DNA from: Plasmodium malariae | Lineage: Eukaryota; Apicomplexa; Aconoidasida; Haemosporida; Plasmodiidae | Direction of reading: 5' to 3' | Assembly (NCBI RefSeq): GCF_900090045.1 | Contig: NC_041780.1 | Location: 266,501-330,500, forward strand | Length of the DNA stretch: 64,000 nt | In this document: positions 37,191 to 47,978 of the stretch, piece after piece | Layout of the letters: each line of letters starts with the position of its first letter | Position numbering within the stretch: position 1 is the stretch's first letter | Program-made: the position numbers and the translations under genes | The notes under the pieces: generated by a model | The model's input: only the letters and a program-made list of their open reading frames with translations | What the model was told of the DNA's origin: nothing | Databases searched by the model: none

Positions 37191-37451
37191 TTTTGCCATT
37201 TTTGTTCTTTTTTTGCTTCTCTGTTCCGTCATTGTTATCTTTCTGTTTTAATGAAAGTTTGTTGTTGTTATATTTTACTAATCATCTAATTATTACTTAT
37301 TTTATTTTTTTTTTTTCCCCTCTCTATATATGTACATATATATATGAATATATATACATTTATGAATACATACATATATGTATGTACTAAACAAGTTTAA
37401 AAAACATTTGTTGCCTTTTTTTTATCACTTGAAAAACGTTAAGAAAGAAAG

Positions 37452-37685
37452 ATGAACCCTTATATAGATCCTTCATTAGTTTTTGCAAATATAGATGAAG
37501 ATTCCGTTAAGGAAACCAGCAATTTTTTAAATAAAAAGTAAACAAAGAAAAATTTATTCTTCTCCGAATAAGTTTAAGCAGCGTATTAAGCAGCTTACTA
37601 CATAATATGACTACTACTTTTTTTTTATTATAATTTCTGGGGATGAATGTTTCAAGAGCTATTTGCGTGTAATTGCTGTACTACA

Positions 37686-37724
<39 letters not shown>

Positions 37725-39615
37725 CATGCGTCTATATATACACACTACGCACATTCTCTATAGCGAAACTTTAGACAATTACCTTAGCTTTTACTCGTCA
37801 CAACACATGTATTGTGAGCCATTGAGCGAAAGTATAAATAACCTAAAAAACAATATAGAACTGAATAATGAACATAATTTCATGGAGTCAGAAGTTTTAA
37901 ATAAAAATGAATTTTATGATATTAGTGATAATGTTTTCAGCAATCTGGGAAGAAGTCATTTGAGCAGTTTGAACTCTTTAGAGTAATACCCTTTATTTCA
38001 GTTTTTGATTCCCCATCATTTTTGAGCGTATATTTTGGGTTTACTTTTATGTTTGCAACTATGCTTACAACTGTGCTTACACTTTTGCATGTTTTCCATA
38101 AAAAGATTGCAATCCAAAAGATACCTACATCAACGTAGTTGTGTTTAAAGAAGCGTAATACTAACAGTACACGTCTTATCTTGTCGTATCTTGTCGTATC
38201 TTGTCATATTTTATTTTATGTTTTCTTTTTTTTTATTATCTTTTTCTATATTTATACGTCCCCCCCCCTTCGAAAGGAGCGAAAACGGAAATACTACATC
38301 CGAAAATGTTCTTGAATATGTTCAGGATTTCAAGTAATATTATTTTACCAGTTTAATCATCCCTTCATCATTTATTCTCGACCTTATATATATGTTCATA
38401 ACACTTACCCCACTCCTTCCCCTTTTTGGTAAATAATCAATTTTTAAATTTATTCTCTAGTTTAAGGCACAGTGCACAGTATTACGAAATTGAAAATATG
38501 AAAAGTTTTGAAAATAATGAAAGAGCAAAATTGCCTAATTCAAGGGTTACTCAAATTGTTGAGGGCAAAAAAGAAGGGGGAGCAGCAAAAGAAGAGGTAC
38601 TAGCAGAAGATGAGGTACTAGCAGAAGATGAGGCATTAGCAAAAGATGAGGCATTAGCAAAAGATGAAGCACTAGCAGAAGATGAGGCATTAGCAAAAGA
38701 TGAAGCACTAGCAGAAGATGAGGCACTAGCAGAAGAAGAGGTAGAAGCGAAGGAATGTTCCAAAATTAAAGAAATAGATTTAACATTTCAAAATCAGAAT
38801 AATTTCAGGTACATATATATGAACATAATTTTTTTTTTTTTTTTTTTTTTTTCACTTTCCCTTTCATTCGAAATGGCAAAAAAAAAAAAAAAAAAATACA
38901 TTTTTACTTTTATATTAATTATACAGTTGTTCAAATGAAGATGAAAATAAAAAATACAATTCGTCCTCAAGTGAATCCCTTAACTTTCCCTTAAGTTGCC
39001 AGCGTATAAAATAAGATCGTAAAAAATTAGCTTTTACATATAATTTTTGAAGTGTATAGTTCATACATATTTTAAAATTTCGCCCTGAGTAGTTAAATGT
39101 GCACAGGCACTTGCAAACGCAGAAATATGTATACTAGTAAATATTCTTATGTACACATATACATTTATGTGTTTACATTTTTACGCGATTACACTTTTAA
39201 GCGATTACACATTTACTTCTTTACTTATTTACATCTCTACTTCTTTACTTTTTTACCTAATTACTTATTTTTTCCCTTTTGTACGAACCAGCCGAAAATA
39301 GCGATATGATGTATGACGAATGTGCCTTAACAAACGACTTTTTTGAAACAATTGAAAATATAAATACCAAGGTTTTTGAAAAATATAACAATTTAAAAGA
39401 CGTATCTGAGAATTTAATTGACATCATAAATAGAGCAGACTTTGAGAAAAGGATTAATAATTTACTAAATTTAAATGATAAAAATTCTCACCTCATTGAC
39501 AAATTTAAGAAAAAAAGCGAAGATTGTATTCGTCAATGCCGCAAATTCGAAACGACGTCCGAAAATGTAAGAGAATTGCTCAAATTTTGCAATATATGTA
39601 CATGTGAACATATGC

Positions 39616-39646
<31 letters not shown>

Positions 39647-39833
39647 TTATTTAGCTGATTCGTTCATGTTTTTTTTTTTTTTTATTCATCCTTTATAGCT
39701 AGTTGGTGAATGTATTAACACATTGGCAAACAGCAGCATATGCTATGCTGAGTGGGTCTATTTGCATTCCTGTAAGGTTGACCCAGTTGACAAAGTCTTA
39801 GATGAAATAAAATTATTTATTCAAACAAGCTAA
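37452..39833 (+). CDS. Unknown protein, seven exons, 397 aa, C-terminal helical region
   Basis: Exons: 37452-37537, 37764-37982, 38280-38333, 38461-38808, 38927-39003, 39292-39566, 39699-39833. All junctions have GT..AG, phases (2, 2, 2, 2, 1, 0) are consistent and the sum is 1,194 nt (398 codons), which makes the model solid. It starts MNPYIDPSLVFANIDEDS. The middle holds an acidic repeat alternating LAEDEA and LAKDEA (exon 4). The C-terminal about 130 residues are a long amphipathic, probably coiled-coil helix (FFETIENINTKVFEKYNNLK) ending in a Cys-containing segment (SICYAEWVYLHSCKVDP). No signal peptide or membrane segment. I recognise no family; a structural or chromosome-segregation role would only be a guess. 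Introns 1 and 6 carry (TA)n tracts. Confidence 0.85.
38593..38745 (+). repeat. In-gene 18-bp repeat encoding LAEDEA/LAKDEA
   Basis: About eight units of GCACTAGCAGAAGATGAG-type sequence in exon 4 of the 397-aa gene, encoding alternating acidic hexapeptides. Confidence 0.92.
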
Positions 39834-40133
39834 ACAGAGAGCAAAAAATGTTAATAAATAATTGTTTCAATTCGACACAAATATATATGCACATGCACGT
39901 GTACATGCAAACATGTACACATTTCACTTAAAAAAAAAAAAAAAGTTCCCTTTTTAGGATATGCACAATTTTTGGAAGTTAAGAGTTTGACTCATGTAAA
40001 TTCGTACAAATGTACATATACATAAACACAGACATATGCATATGTATATATATATGTATACATGTATGTATATGCATGTATTAAATTTTTTTTTTTTTTT
40101 TTTAAAAAAAAATCTCGTTCTCTTGTACATGTA
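39834..40133. other. Short convergent intergenic region
   Basis: 300 bp between convergent stop codons, with poly(A) near 39930-39944 and poly(T)/poly(A) near 40087-40111. Nothing else seen. Confidence 0.8.
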
Positions 40134-42642
40134 CTACATGAAAAGCGAATTTGGGCACCTGGGAAAAGGAACAATATCTCGTATATTATTAATTGAAGAA
40201 ATAAACATAATTAATCTATCAATACCTAACCCAAAACCTGAATGAGGAATATTTCCATATTTCCTTAGTTCTAAATAAGGGTCATATAACGCGATATTTA
40301 ATTTTTTATTTTGCATTTGCTGCTTTAAAGTATTCAAATGAATTTCTCTTTCAGAGCCTCCTACAATTTCACCAACATCAGGAAAAATTATATCCATACA
40401 AGACACCGTTCTTTTATCTTCATTTAATTTCATATAAAAGGGCTTAATATCATATGGATAATTTATTATAACTACAGGAGATTTAAAATATACATTTGTC
40501 AAAAATTTTTGCTCTTCAAAAGATAAGTCGTTACCACATGATGATAAATTAGATAGTCGATTTTCCTTTTTGACAATATGTACTGCTTCATCATATGTAA
40601 TTACAACAAATTTTTTGTTTAAAATGTCTTCTAACTTCTTTTTTATATTTTTATCATGATTTTCATTTAAGTATTCTATATCATCAGATTTATATAAAGC
40701 AAACTTAATCATCTCTTTTATATACTCTTCGGATAATGAAATAATATTATTTAAATTAGAAAATGCTAGTTCTACTTCTAGCATTAAGAATTCATTTAAA
40801 TGTCTAAAGGTATTTGAGTTTTCCGCTCTAAATGACTGATTAATTGTGAATACATCTCCCATAGAACAACACAGACATTCTAATGTTAGTTGACTGGACA
40901 CATTTAAGAAACATGGTTTCTTAAAAAAATCTTTTTCAAAAATTTTGTTTTCACGATAATTTTGATGATGCAGAGGATGAGAAGGAGAAGGATGATACTC
41001 TTCTTCATTTGTATTGTTACATATAGTTTGTGGTGCTCTCCTTATTTCGTTATCCTCTTTTTTTTCCTCTTTACTCTCTCCATTTAACAGGGTGGTTGCG
41101 TAAAATAATTTCCCTCCCCCTTCACAGTCATTACTTGTTAAAATAGGCGTATTAATATATGTACAGTTTTTTTTTCTAAAATAGTTAAACGTTTCAACAA
41201 TTATATCAGATTTTAATCTGAATATGCTACTATACAATTTTGTCCTTGCCCTTAAATGAGGGAAATTCCTTAGGTATTTTTTGGTGTGATATTTTTTTGA
41301 TATCATATAGTAGTCTGCCTTATATTTGCATCGTTGTGTGCATTGGCCTTTTTCACTATTTTCAACAAAACTGCTATCACTGGGGCTCTTTTTTTGTTGG
41401 CTGCCTTTTATATATGCGCTTCTAACGTTTGGCTTGTCATCCGTCTTACTCCTACCATTGTGTACTTTTTCATTGCTTTCGTTCTCACCATTTTCGTTCT
41501 CACCATTTTCGTTCTCACCATTTTCGTTCTCACCATTTTCGTTCTCACCATTTTCGTTCTCACCATTTTTGTTCTCACCATTTTCGTCCTCACTATTTTT
41601 GTCCTCACTATTTTGGTTATAGTTGTTTTCCTTTTCGTTTATTTGCTTGAACAGTTTTACATAATGTTCTTTTGATGAGTCATATACGCACAATTCTACT
41701 TTCTGCTTTTTCCCTATGGAATACTTCAGTTCGCCTAAGCATTCTATAGCATCATCTGTTGATGTTTTTAAAACTTCTTCATAATTTGAAATACTTGCAT
41801 CAATTACCACTTGCAAGTTTTTAAAATAGGAACCATCATTGATATCAATAAAAACAAAGCGATTTTTTCCAACAGTTCTAACTGATTTAATCCATCCGTA
41901 TATTTTGAAATACCCCCGTATTTCAGTGTCGTTGAATTCTATTTTAAACAGGTCTTTTATTTTTGTTCTCTCAACTGAGGAAACGGAACAGCAAAAAACA
42001 AAAAAAAAAAAACAAAAAAAAAAATTATGTACGTTCATAAAATTAGGAAATTAAGAGTTGCCGAGCACAACATTTACACACACATGACATACGTAACATG
42101 TAATGGCTAGCTGCTTATAATGGTACAAAATGGAGTTTTTTTTTTCTTTTTTTTTTATTCATTTATTTTATTCATTTATTTTATTCATTTATTTTATTCA
42201 TTTATTTTATTCATTTATTTTATTCATTTATTTAATTTATTTACTTATTTATTTTATTTATTTATTTTATTTATTTATAATTATTGTTTTTAATTAATTT
42301 ATTTTTTCCTTTATGTTCGCTTTATTGTTGTCCGTCTTTACTATTTCTCGAACAAAACAGGTAACACTTAACCCTAGGTTTATGAAAGAAAAAGCTGCTA
42401 TTTAAGCCCCTGTTAAATGTAGATATCATTTTAACGTTATTCTTTAAAAAAAATGAGTTGCTCATAAACTTTCTGCTTATTTTCCATCCCTTGAACATTA
42501 ACTTACATTTCCTGAACAAGTCATGTGATAAGCTTTTCTTATTTTTTATTATTGTTTTGTTTTTTTTAATACATTTGGCTAGTAAAGTTAAAAGTGCGAT
42601 TAAATGGATTAAATGAATTATATAGATCAAAGGAATTCTCAT
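40134..42642 (-). CDS. AsnRS: Asparaginyl-tRNA synthetase with apicoplast-type leader exon
   Basis: Two exons: 42642-42342 and 41974-40134 (2,142 nt, 713 aa). Exon 1 encodes a hydrophobic signal peptide (MRIPLIYIIHLIHLIALLTLL) followed by about 75 Lys/Asn-rich residues, a classic bipartite apicoplast leader. Donor A|GTAAAG joins acceptor CCTCAG|TTGAGAG in matching phase. Exon 2 begins with the OB-fold anticodon-binding domain (IYGWIKSVRTVGKNRFVF) and continues into a class II catalytic core: motif 2 FRAENSNTFRHLNEFLMLE, then EIVGGSEREIHL, and motif 3 GFGLGIDRLIMF. An (NGENE)n insertion lies between the domains. It charges tRNA-Asn, probably in the apicoplast. Exon 2 is also open upstream to an ATG at 42038, but those codons are the poly-T tract of the intron (Phe-rich). 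Confidence 0.9.
41478..41610 (-). repeat. In-gene 15-bp repeat encoding NGENE in AsnRS
   Basis: About eight units of TTCGTTCTCACCATT (plus strand) encode Asn-Gly-Glu-Asn-Glu between OB fold and catalytic core. Early units diverge to SEDKNSEDE. Confidence 0.92.
42150..42240. repeat. 13-bp minisatellite in AsnRS intron 1
   Basis: About six units of TTCATTTATTTTA within the intron separating the leader exon from the enzyme, followed by TTTATTTA-type degenerate units. Confidence 0.9.
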
Positions 42643-43533
42643 TAAAAAAGTAGCATAAATGAGAAATATGCAAAGTTAAAAAAGGAAGTGCTTTATTATG
42701 TTACATATCGATTATTTAATTATAATTCAATTTTGTAATTTTATAGGCATATTTTACTATCTTTTTTTTAATTTTTTTACATTTTTTGTTAGAGAATTTT
42801 GCCTCATTGTTCCGCTTGAACATGTCATACGTTTTATTCTTATTTTTGTAAATTATACATACAATTGGGCAAAAAAAAAAAAAAAAATAAAAATAAAAAT
42901 AAAAATTACTAAATAAATAAATAAATAAAAAATAATAAATTAAAAAAGATATTTTATTCTAAAATTATTTCTGGTTTACCTAAACAGTTATTTGCATGTA
43001 TGCACGTAAGTTACTGTTTACTTTTAATAATAGGAGGTAATTTATTAAACACATATGAACAGATTAAAAGAGGATAAACAACATAAAAAAAAATAAAATA
43101 AAATAATAAACAAAAAACAAATGCATATTTGTTTCCATTTGGGAGAAGAAACATGTACAGTTTTAAAAATAAGTTCTTTTTTTTTTTTTTTTTTTTTTCT
43201 TTACACGTATGAAAAAACAGTTTATTCAACAAAATACATAAAATGTATGGCAAATATGTATGCAAAATTTGCTACAAAAAATGTGGTAAAAGATACGCTA
43301 AAAGATGCATCAAAAGCACCAAAAAATACAAAGGGGGGAAATAATGGCAGAAACAAAACAAAAGCATAAGAAAAAGTACAACAGAACAGGAAAGAATAAT
43401 TAAAAATGGAAAGATACACATGTGTACACGTTCGTATAAACATATATATATATTAATGCAGATAAATGTATATAGGTCATTCCACACACACACACACACA
43501 CACACACGTGTGCATGCGAAACCACGTGTAACG
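42643..43533. other. Intergenic, tandem minus-strand genes
   Basis: This is the AsnRS upstream region and the 3' flank of the EME1-like gene. It contains AAATAAATA runs near 42880-42930, poly(T) 43177-43198 and (CA)n 43484-43506. No supported gene. Confidence 0.7.
43484..43506. repeat. (CA)n microsatellite
   Basis: About eleven CA units just downstream of the EME1-like stop codon. Confidence 0.95.
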
Positions 43534-44727
43534 CTATGAAACAAAATTGTCAGGCATCGCATAAGGTGAAAACACCCTATAAATTTTTCTTGAGAGAGCT
43601 TTACCTAACTTTCTATCCCCGTAGGAGGAGCTTACAACTAAATCTTTTAAGCACTCTTCATCATTTATTTTTTTAAAATGCATAATCAAATCAAAGGGTG
43701 TACTGAACACTTCAGCTATTTTTATGGAAATGTCTTCAGATATACCGCTTATTTGCATTAACTGAGATGTCCATGTAGAATAATTTTTATTTTCATTATG
43801 GTTAGTATTTTTCAAATTATTCTTCATACCTGTTGGTTTAACTTTGAAAAAGGAATTCAGTTTTCTTATTTTCGATTGATACAAATATTTACAACATTTA
43901 AATATATATTTATGTAAATTAATGGTGTTTTCCATTTCTACTGCATCCACATGATAACGTATTAGTAATGCCGCAATGAGGCTATCGAAATCTTTATTAT
44001 TAATTATTATATCTTCATTCTTATTTTTCTTTTGCATTTTTTTATTTTGCTCATTATAATCTGTTCTATTTAAAATTTCTCGAATACCAATAAATATACA
44101 TAGAATTCTTACATTTATGTACTCTTTTTGTAACTTTTCTATTTTAAAAAATATGTTTTCCTTTTCATTATTGTATTGATACTCTAAATAATTTTCATCA
44201 ATAATTAATAATATTAAAGCGAGAAAGGAATATTTCTCATCAAATTTAGTGAGGTCTTCTTCTGAACAAGTGATATCGTTGTTTTCATAAGGGCCTAGGC
44301 CATTATTATTATACTTATTATTCCATTTATTACCGATGTTGCAATTGCTGCTACTATTACAATTGCTGCTACTATTACAATTGCTGCTACTATTACAATT
44401 GCTGCTACTATTACAATTGCTGCTTCTATTACAATTGTTAGTAATACTACGATTACTGCTATTGTTGCAAATATTATTAATAATTTCTTTTCTCTTTTCG
44501 TTAATCAACGCGAAGTGGGATTTATACGGATAATTTGTATAAATAAAACACGTGTTGTCAAAAAAGGTTGGATGTTCATCTATTTCAAAATTTTCAAAAT
44601 TTAGCATTTCGCTGTATTTTGTATCGTTCTTATCATTCTCTTCCTCATTTTTTAAAAACAATTTTAAAGCCTCGTAAATTTTGCTTCCTTTTAAGTCCTC
44701 ACTAAAAATTATTTTTATCTTTTCCAT
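43534..44727 (-). CDS. EME1/MMS4-like partner of the MUS81 structure-specific nuclease
   Basis: Intronless, 397 aa, ATG at 44727. The C-terminal about 77 residues (from about 321) match the EME1 helix-hairpin-helix tail by pattern: QISGISEDISIKIAEVFSTP, then DLIMHF, then RKLGKALSRKIYRVF, corresponding to the family's V-S...A..I...YPTP..L...Y and (R)RLGPALSKRIY. The centre (about residues 165-290) contains hydrophobic strands (LALILLIID, VRILCIFIGIREIL, DSLIAALLIRYHVDAVEM) consistent with a degenerate ERCC4-type nuclease fold lacking the catalytic ERKxxxD motif, as expected for EME1. An Asn-Cys-Ser repeat (NCNSSS) interrupts the N-terminal part. EME1 works with MUS81 to cut branched DNA in recombination. 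The call is inferred by eye; the alternative is an unrelated HhH protein. Confidence 0.6.
   Translation of the reverse strand: MEKIKIIFSEDLKGSKIYEALKLFLKNEEENDKNDTKYSEMLNFENFEIDEHPTFFDNTCFIYTNYPYKSHFALINEKRKEIINNICNNSSNRSITNNCNRSSNCNSSSNCNSSSNCNSSSNCNSSSNCNIGNKWNNKYNNNGLGPYENNDITCSEEDLTKFDEKYSFLALILLIIDENYLEYQYNNEKENIFFKIEKLQKEYINVRILCIFIGIREILNRTDYNEQNKKMQKKNKNEDIIINNKDFDSLIAALLIRYHVDAVEMENTINLHKYIFKCCKYLYQSKIRKLNSFFKVKPTGMKNNLKNTNHNENKNYSTWTSQLMQISGISEDISIKIAEVFSTPFDLIMHFKKINDEECLKDLVVSSSYGDRKLGKALSRKIYRVFSPYAMPDNFVS
44333..44432 (-). repeat. In-gene 18-bp repeat encoding SNCNSS
   Basis: About five units of ATTGCTGCTACTATTACA (plus strand) encode Cys-Asn-Ser-Ser-Ser-Asn in the EME1-like protein. 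Confidence 0.9.
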
Positions 44728-45912
44728 TTGGAAATAATCAGTCTTTTTTTTTTTTTTTTTTTTAAAAAGAAAAGGCTAATTTTTTGTTTTGTTTTTCTTA
44801 TTTTCTCATTTGTGATAGACAGATGGAGGAGAAGTGATATTATTTTTTAATAAATTTGGCAGGTAAATATGAATGTGTTTCCTTTTTTTTTTCACTTTTT
44901 TGTGCTCTTTTTTTTTCCAACTTTTTTTGCAATTTTACTTTTTATTTGTGAAGCAAAATGTTCAGATAACACATTGTCAAAAAAAAAAAAAAATAAAATA
45001 AAATAAAATAAATATAAGTAGTGTATATATATATGTACATATACTTAAAACATAATTTAAGGGGTACCTTTTTTTGAACAATGTTGCAAAATAAAACAGT
45101 AAATGTTCGATGTGTTTAACGTACCAAGTGTAGCAACATTTTAATAATACAATTATTACGTCCAATTTATGAACTTGTGTGCTAATGTTTCTCTTTAGCA
45201 AAAACCAGCAGCATAATAGTGCAAAAAAAAAAAAATAAAATAAAATAATAAATAAACACACAAGCAGATAACAAACAGATAAACAAACAGATAACAAACA
45301 GATAACAAACAGATAACAAACAGATAACAAACAGATAAACAAACAGATAAGCAAATACTCAAATGCACATACGAACAAATATGCGAGTGCATACATAGCA
45401 TTTTCAAAGCTATGTATTACATTTTTTTGGGAAAAGTGTTACATTTGTGCTACGCCAAGGTGTGCAGTCATATTATGCTTTTTTCTCATTCATCCATGTA
45501 ATAATTGCTCTTTTCATTTTTCCTTCTATGGCATATTATTTCACGTATTAAATGAAGCATTGCGTTTGTACCTAGGTACGTATTGTATATATGAATATAT
45601 ATAAATATGTGCACATCCATATATATTCATATACTACATTAACGTTAAAGAACATTCATTGTAGCTACAAAAAAAAAAAAGAAAAAAAAGAAAAAAAAGA
45701 AAAAAAAAAGAATGAATGAACAAACGACATGATTTGTTCCCCTCTTAACATATTTGCTACATCCTATAAAATTAATATTTGAAAGTTTCTCCTTATCGAC
45801 ACACACAGTAATATTTAAAAAGTGCTTATTATATATAAACAACAACTGCGTTAGCTGCTTTCATTTTATAATCGTGTACAATTCTTATGCTACGAAAAAA
45901 TAAAAAGGGCCA
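44728..45912. other. Divergent intergenic region
   Basis: Upstream of both the EME1-like gene (minus) and the tentative small gene (plus). It contains poly(T) 44743-44762, (AAAAT)n near 44993-45012 and 45233-45248, and an 11-bp minisatellite at 45255-45352. No supported gene. Confidence 0.7.
45255..45352. repeat. 11-bp minisatellite CAGATAACAAA
   Basis: About nine units of CAGATAACAAA with a 12-bp variant (CAGATAAACAAA). Noncoding. Confidence 0.93.
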
Positions 45913-46589
45913 ATGGTAGACACTGCAGCATATTTTCATTCAACTTTCAATGGGATTAAAAGGAAAATGGTGGAGAGTCGAAAAAGGTATATATTCATTT
46001 GATTCAGCAGGGCGTATGCATGCATACATACATACATACATGCGTGTATATATATATATATATTTATGTCTGTATACATAAATATGTATATACTTAAAAC
46101 GTGTACGTAATAATATAAATGTATTTCCACTCAAATTAACAAAAAACAGATCTACTTTCAAATGAAGTTATCCTCAATAAGATATTGTAAAACAATGATA
46201 AATGTGTATTTTATTAAAAAAGGGTGCTACCACATGGTGGTTTATATATTTATGTACGTGTATGTATCTATATTTTTTTTTTTTTTTTTTTGGCTGATTG
46301 CTAATTCTTTCATTTGTACTAGCTTACTAAAAAGAAAACTCTAAAATTTTTTTGTAATCATATATTTTAGCATATATTATGACTAAACGAAATACATTTA
46401 GCAGCGCTCAAATATTATGAATTATCTTTTTTATTTCACCAATTTAGTTATATATATATGTATATATATTTTTTTTTTTTTCTTTTTAGTTTATTCGAAA
46501 ATATTGGCTCCCTTATCCTCTCTCAAAAATATAGAGGTTAGACGTTATATATATGTATGGCTCGAAATTGGAACTATTGCTTTGAATGG

Positions 46590-46621
<32 letters not shown>

Positions 46622-47728
46622 AAAAAAGGAAATAGGAGGTACCAAATAGAAAGTAGTAAAAAAATTAACTAAATGTACAAATGCATTAATTAAAAATACC
46701 ATAAACCTTCTGAATACTTTAAATGAAGAAGAGTTCTTGACAGTATTTAAAATTAATTTTATGAAAGAACAGGTGTTCTTGTTTTATGCACAACAAAAAA
46801 GTGTATAGAAAAAAAAAAAAAAGTGAAGCTGAATTTTATATATTTTGCGTTACAGGAATTTTTGTTTTTTTTGCATGTTTATATTTTTGTTTTATTGTTA
46901 TTACATTTTTGTACATATAAGGAAATGTATACATATATGTAAGTATAATTTAATGAACAGATGTACATAATATATGCATATATATAAATACTGATGTTCC
47001 AATTACGATTTTGTTGACGAGCTCCTGGTTAATTGGAAGGCCAACGTGTTCAATCTCGTGGCTTATATATAATTATTTTTACGTTATATATACATATATA
47101 TATACGTTGTTTAATTTTTTTTTCTCTCCCCCCCTTTTTTATATTTATTTCCTTATTAACTATAGCAAAAGTAGAATTAATATGTTAATATTTGCTTAGT
47201 CTTTATTTCGTTTATTTTTATTTTAATAATTTTGTTTTATTTTAATAATTTTGCTTTATTTTGATATATTTTGATATATTTTGCTTTATTTTGATATATT
47301 TTGATATATTTTGCTTTATTTTGATATATTTTGATATGTTTTGATATATTTTGATATGTTTTGATATATTTTGTTTTAATTTTATATTTCATAGAAAAAA
47401 AAAAAAAAGAAAAAAAGGAACATTATATTTATAGGAACTTTTACGTGATATCAGTGTTCGAACAGTTACGTACAAATGCAGGACTAAGTATGCTTCATCA
47501 ATTTTACAAATATATGGACATGAGTATATATATATGTATGTATAACATAAAGCACCATACATATGTACATTTATAGTTTATATACAAATGCATATGTACG
47601 TTTTTGTACAATTTTGTACGATTTTGTACGATTTTGTACGATTTTGTAACGATTTTGTACGATTTTGTACGATTTTGTACGTTTCTTTTTTTTTTTACTT
47701 AATTTTTTCAGTAAATTTTGAAAAAACG
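45913..47728 (+). CDS. Tentative small multi-exon gene, unknown function
   Basis: Best-supported exons: 45913-45986 (MVDTAAYFHSTFNGIKRKM..., donor AG|GTATAT), 46490-46536 (acceptor CTTTTTAG; LFENIGSLILSQKYR; donor G|GTTAGA) and 46654-46772 (VKKLTKCTNALIKNTINLLN..., donor CAG|GTGTTC). Phases 2, 1, 0 match and the three exons join to 80 codons. The 3' part is uncertain. Possible exons lie near 47020-47057 (LLVNWKANVFNL) and 47431-47521, the latter open in two frames (VISVFEQLRTNAGLSMLHQF is the more protein-like), with a last exon after the TTTTTTCAG at 47711 ending at TAA or TGA. I could not make all phases agree without a micro-exon. The product would be about 130 aa, helical. No family recognised. 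Confidence 0.45.
47222..47375. repeat. 10-11 bp minisatellite TTTTGATATA
   Basis: About a dozen units of ATTTTGATAT with TTTTGCTTTA variants, probably inside an intron of the tentative small gene. Confidence 0.9.
47600..47683. repeat. 10-bp minisatellite GTACGATTTT
   Basis: About eight units, one carrying a single extra A (GTAACGATTTT). It lies 300-380 bp upstream of the RPA1 start codon. Confidence 0.93.
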
Positions 47729-47799
47729 TAATGACTGTCAAGATGAAATTTTCTCTTTAAATTTTATAAAGGAGCAAAAAGAAAAAATTAACGAATAAG

Positions 47800-47965
47800 C
47801 AAACGAGTGAAGAAGCGAATCGAGAAGAAGAGTTCGCAACCCACTGATAGTGGAGTACGAACAAGGTAGCCTCGAACGCCGGACGGTACCGCGTGTAGCG
47901 TGAAAGGTTAGAGGATACAGTTCAAAGTGTAGAGGAAGCGGTGGAAAGGAATTTTGCTCTTTTAA
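47800..47965. other. GC-elevated island upstream of RPA1
   Basis: About 160 bp immediately before the RPA1 ATG has visibly higher G+C (near half by eye) than any other noncoding stretch in the window, with words such as ACCCACTGATAGTGGAGT and CGAACGCCGGACGGTACCGCG. It carries no Asn/Lys-type coding pattern. Frames are short, and the longest antisense frame (47738-47977) has non-Plasmodium-like composition. It could be a structured 5' UTR or an RNA gene. I do not recognise a tRNA or known ncRNA. Confidence 0.5.
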
Positions 47966-47978
47966 GTTGTTCGTCAAG

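Larger units (their letters stand above)
34357..37451. other. 3.1 kb divergent intergenic region, repeat-rich
   Basis: Shared upstream region of PI4K (minus) and the 397-aa gene (plus). It contains a 12-bp repeat next to the PI4K start, a long pyrimidine-rich tract (34900-35340), (TA)/(CA)-type arrays (36146-36285), poly(T) runs near 36377-36394 and 36538-36559, and a 9-bp repeat (37060-37190). The Lys-rich minus-strand ORF at 35138-35428 is the complement of the pyrimidine tract and I do not call it a gene, though its first about 25 residues look more varied. Confidence 0.65.

Noticed and set aside
41975..42038. ATG at 42038 as the AsnRS start
   Set aside because: It would translate the intron polypyrimidine tract; the upstream leader exon splices in phase at 41974.
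47450..47470. tRNA-like GTTCGAAC word
   Set aside because: No matching acceptor stem, D-arm or A-box nearby; it lies in a probable exon of the tentative small gene.
47738..47977. Minus-strand ORF over the GC-rich island upstream of RPA1
   Set aside because: Residue composition is unlike Plasmodium proteins and there is no supporting splice or homology; I prefer leader or ncRNA, but it remains unproven.
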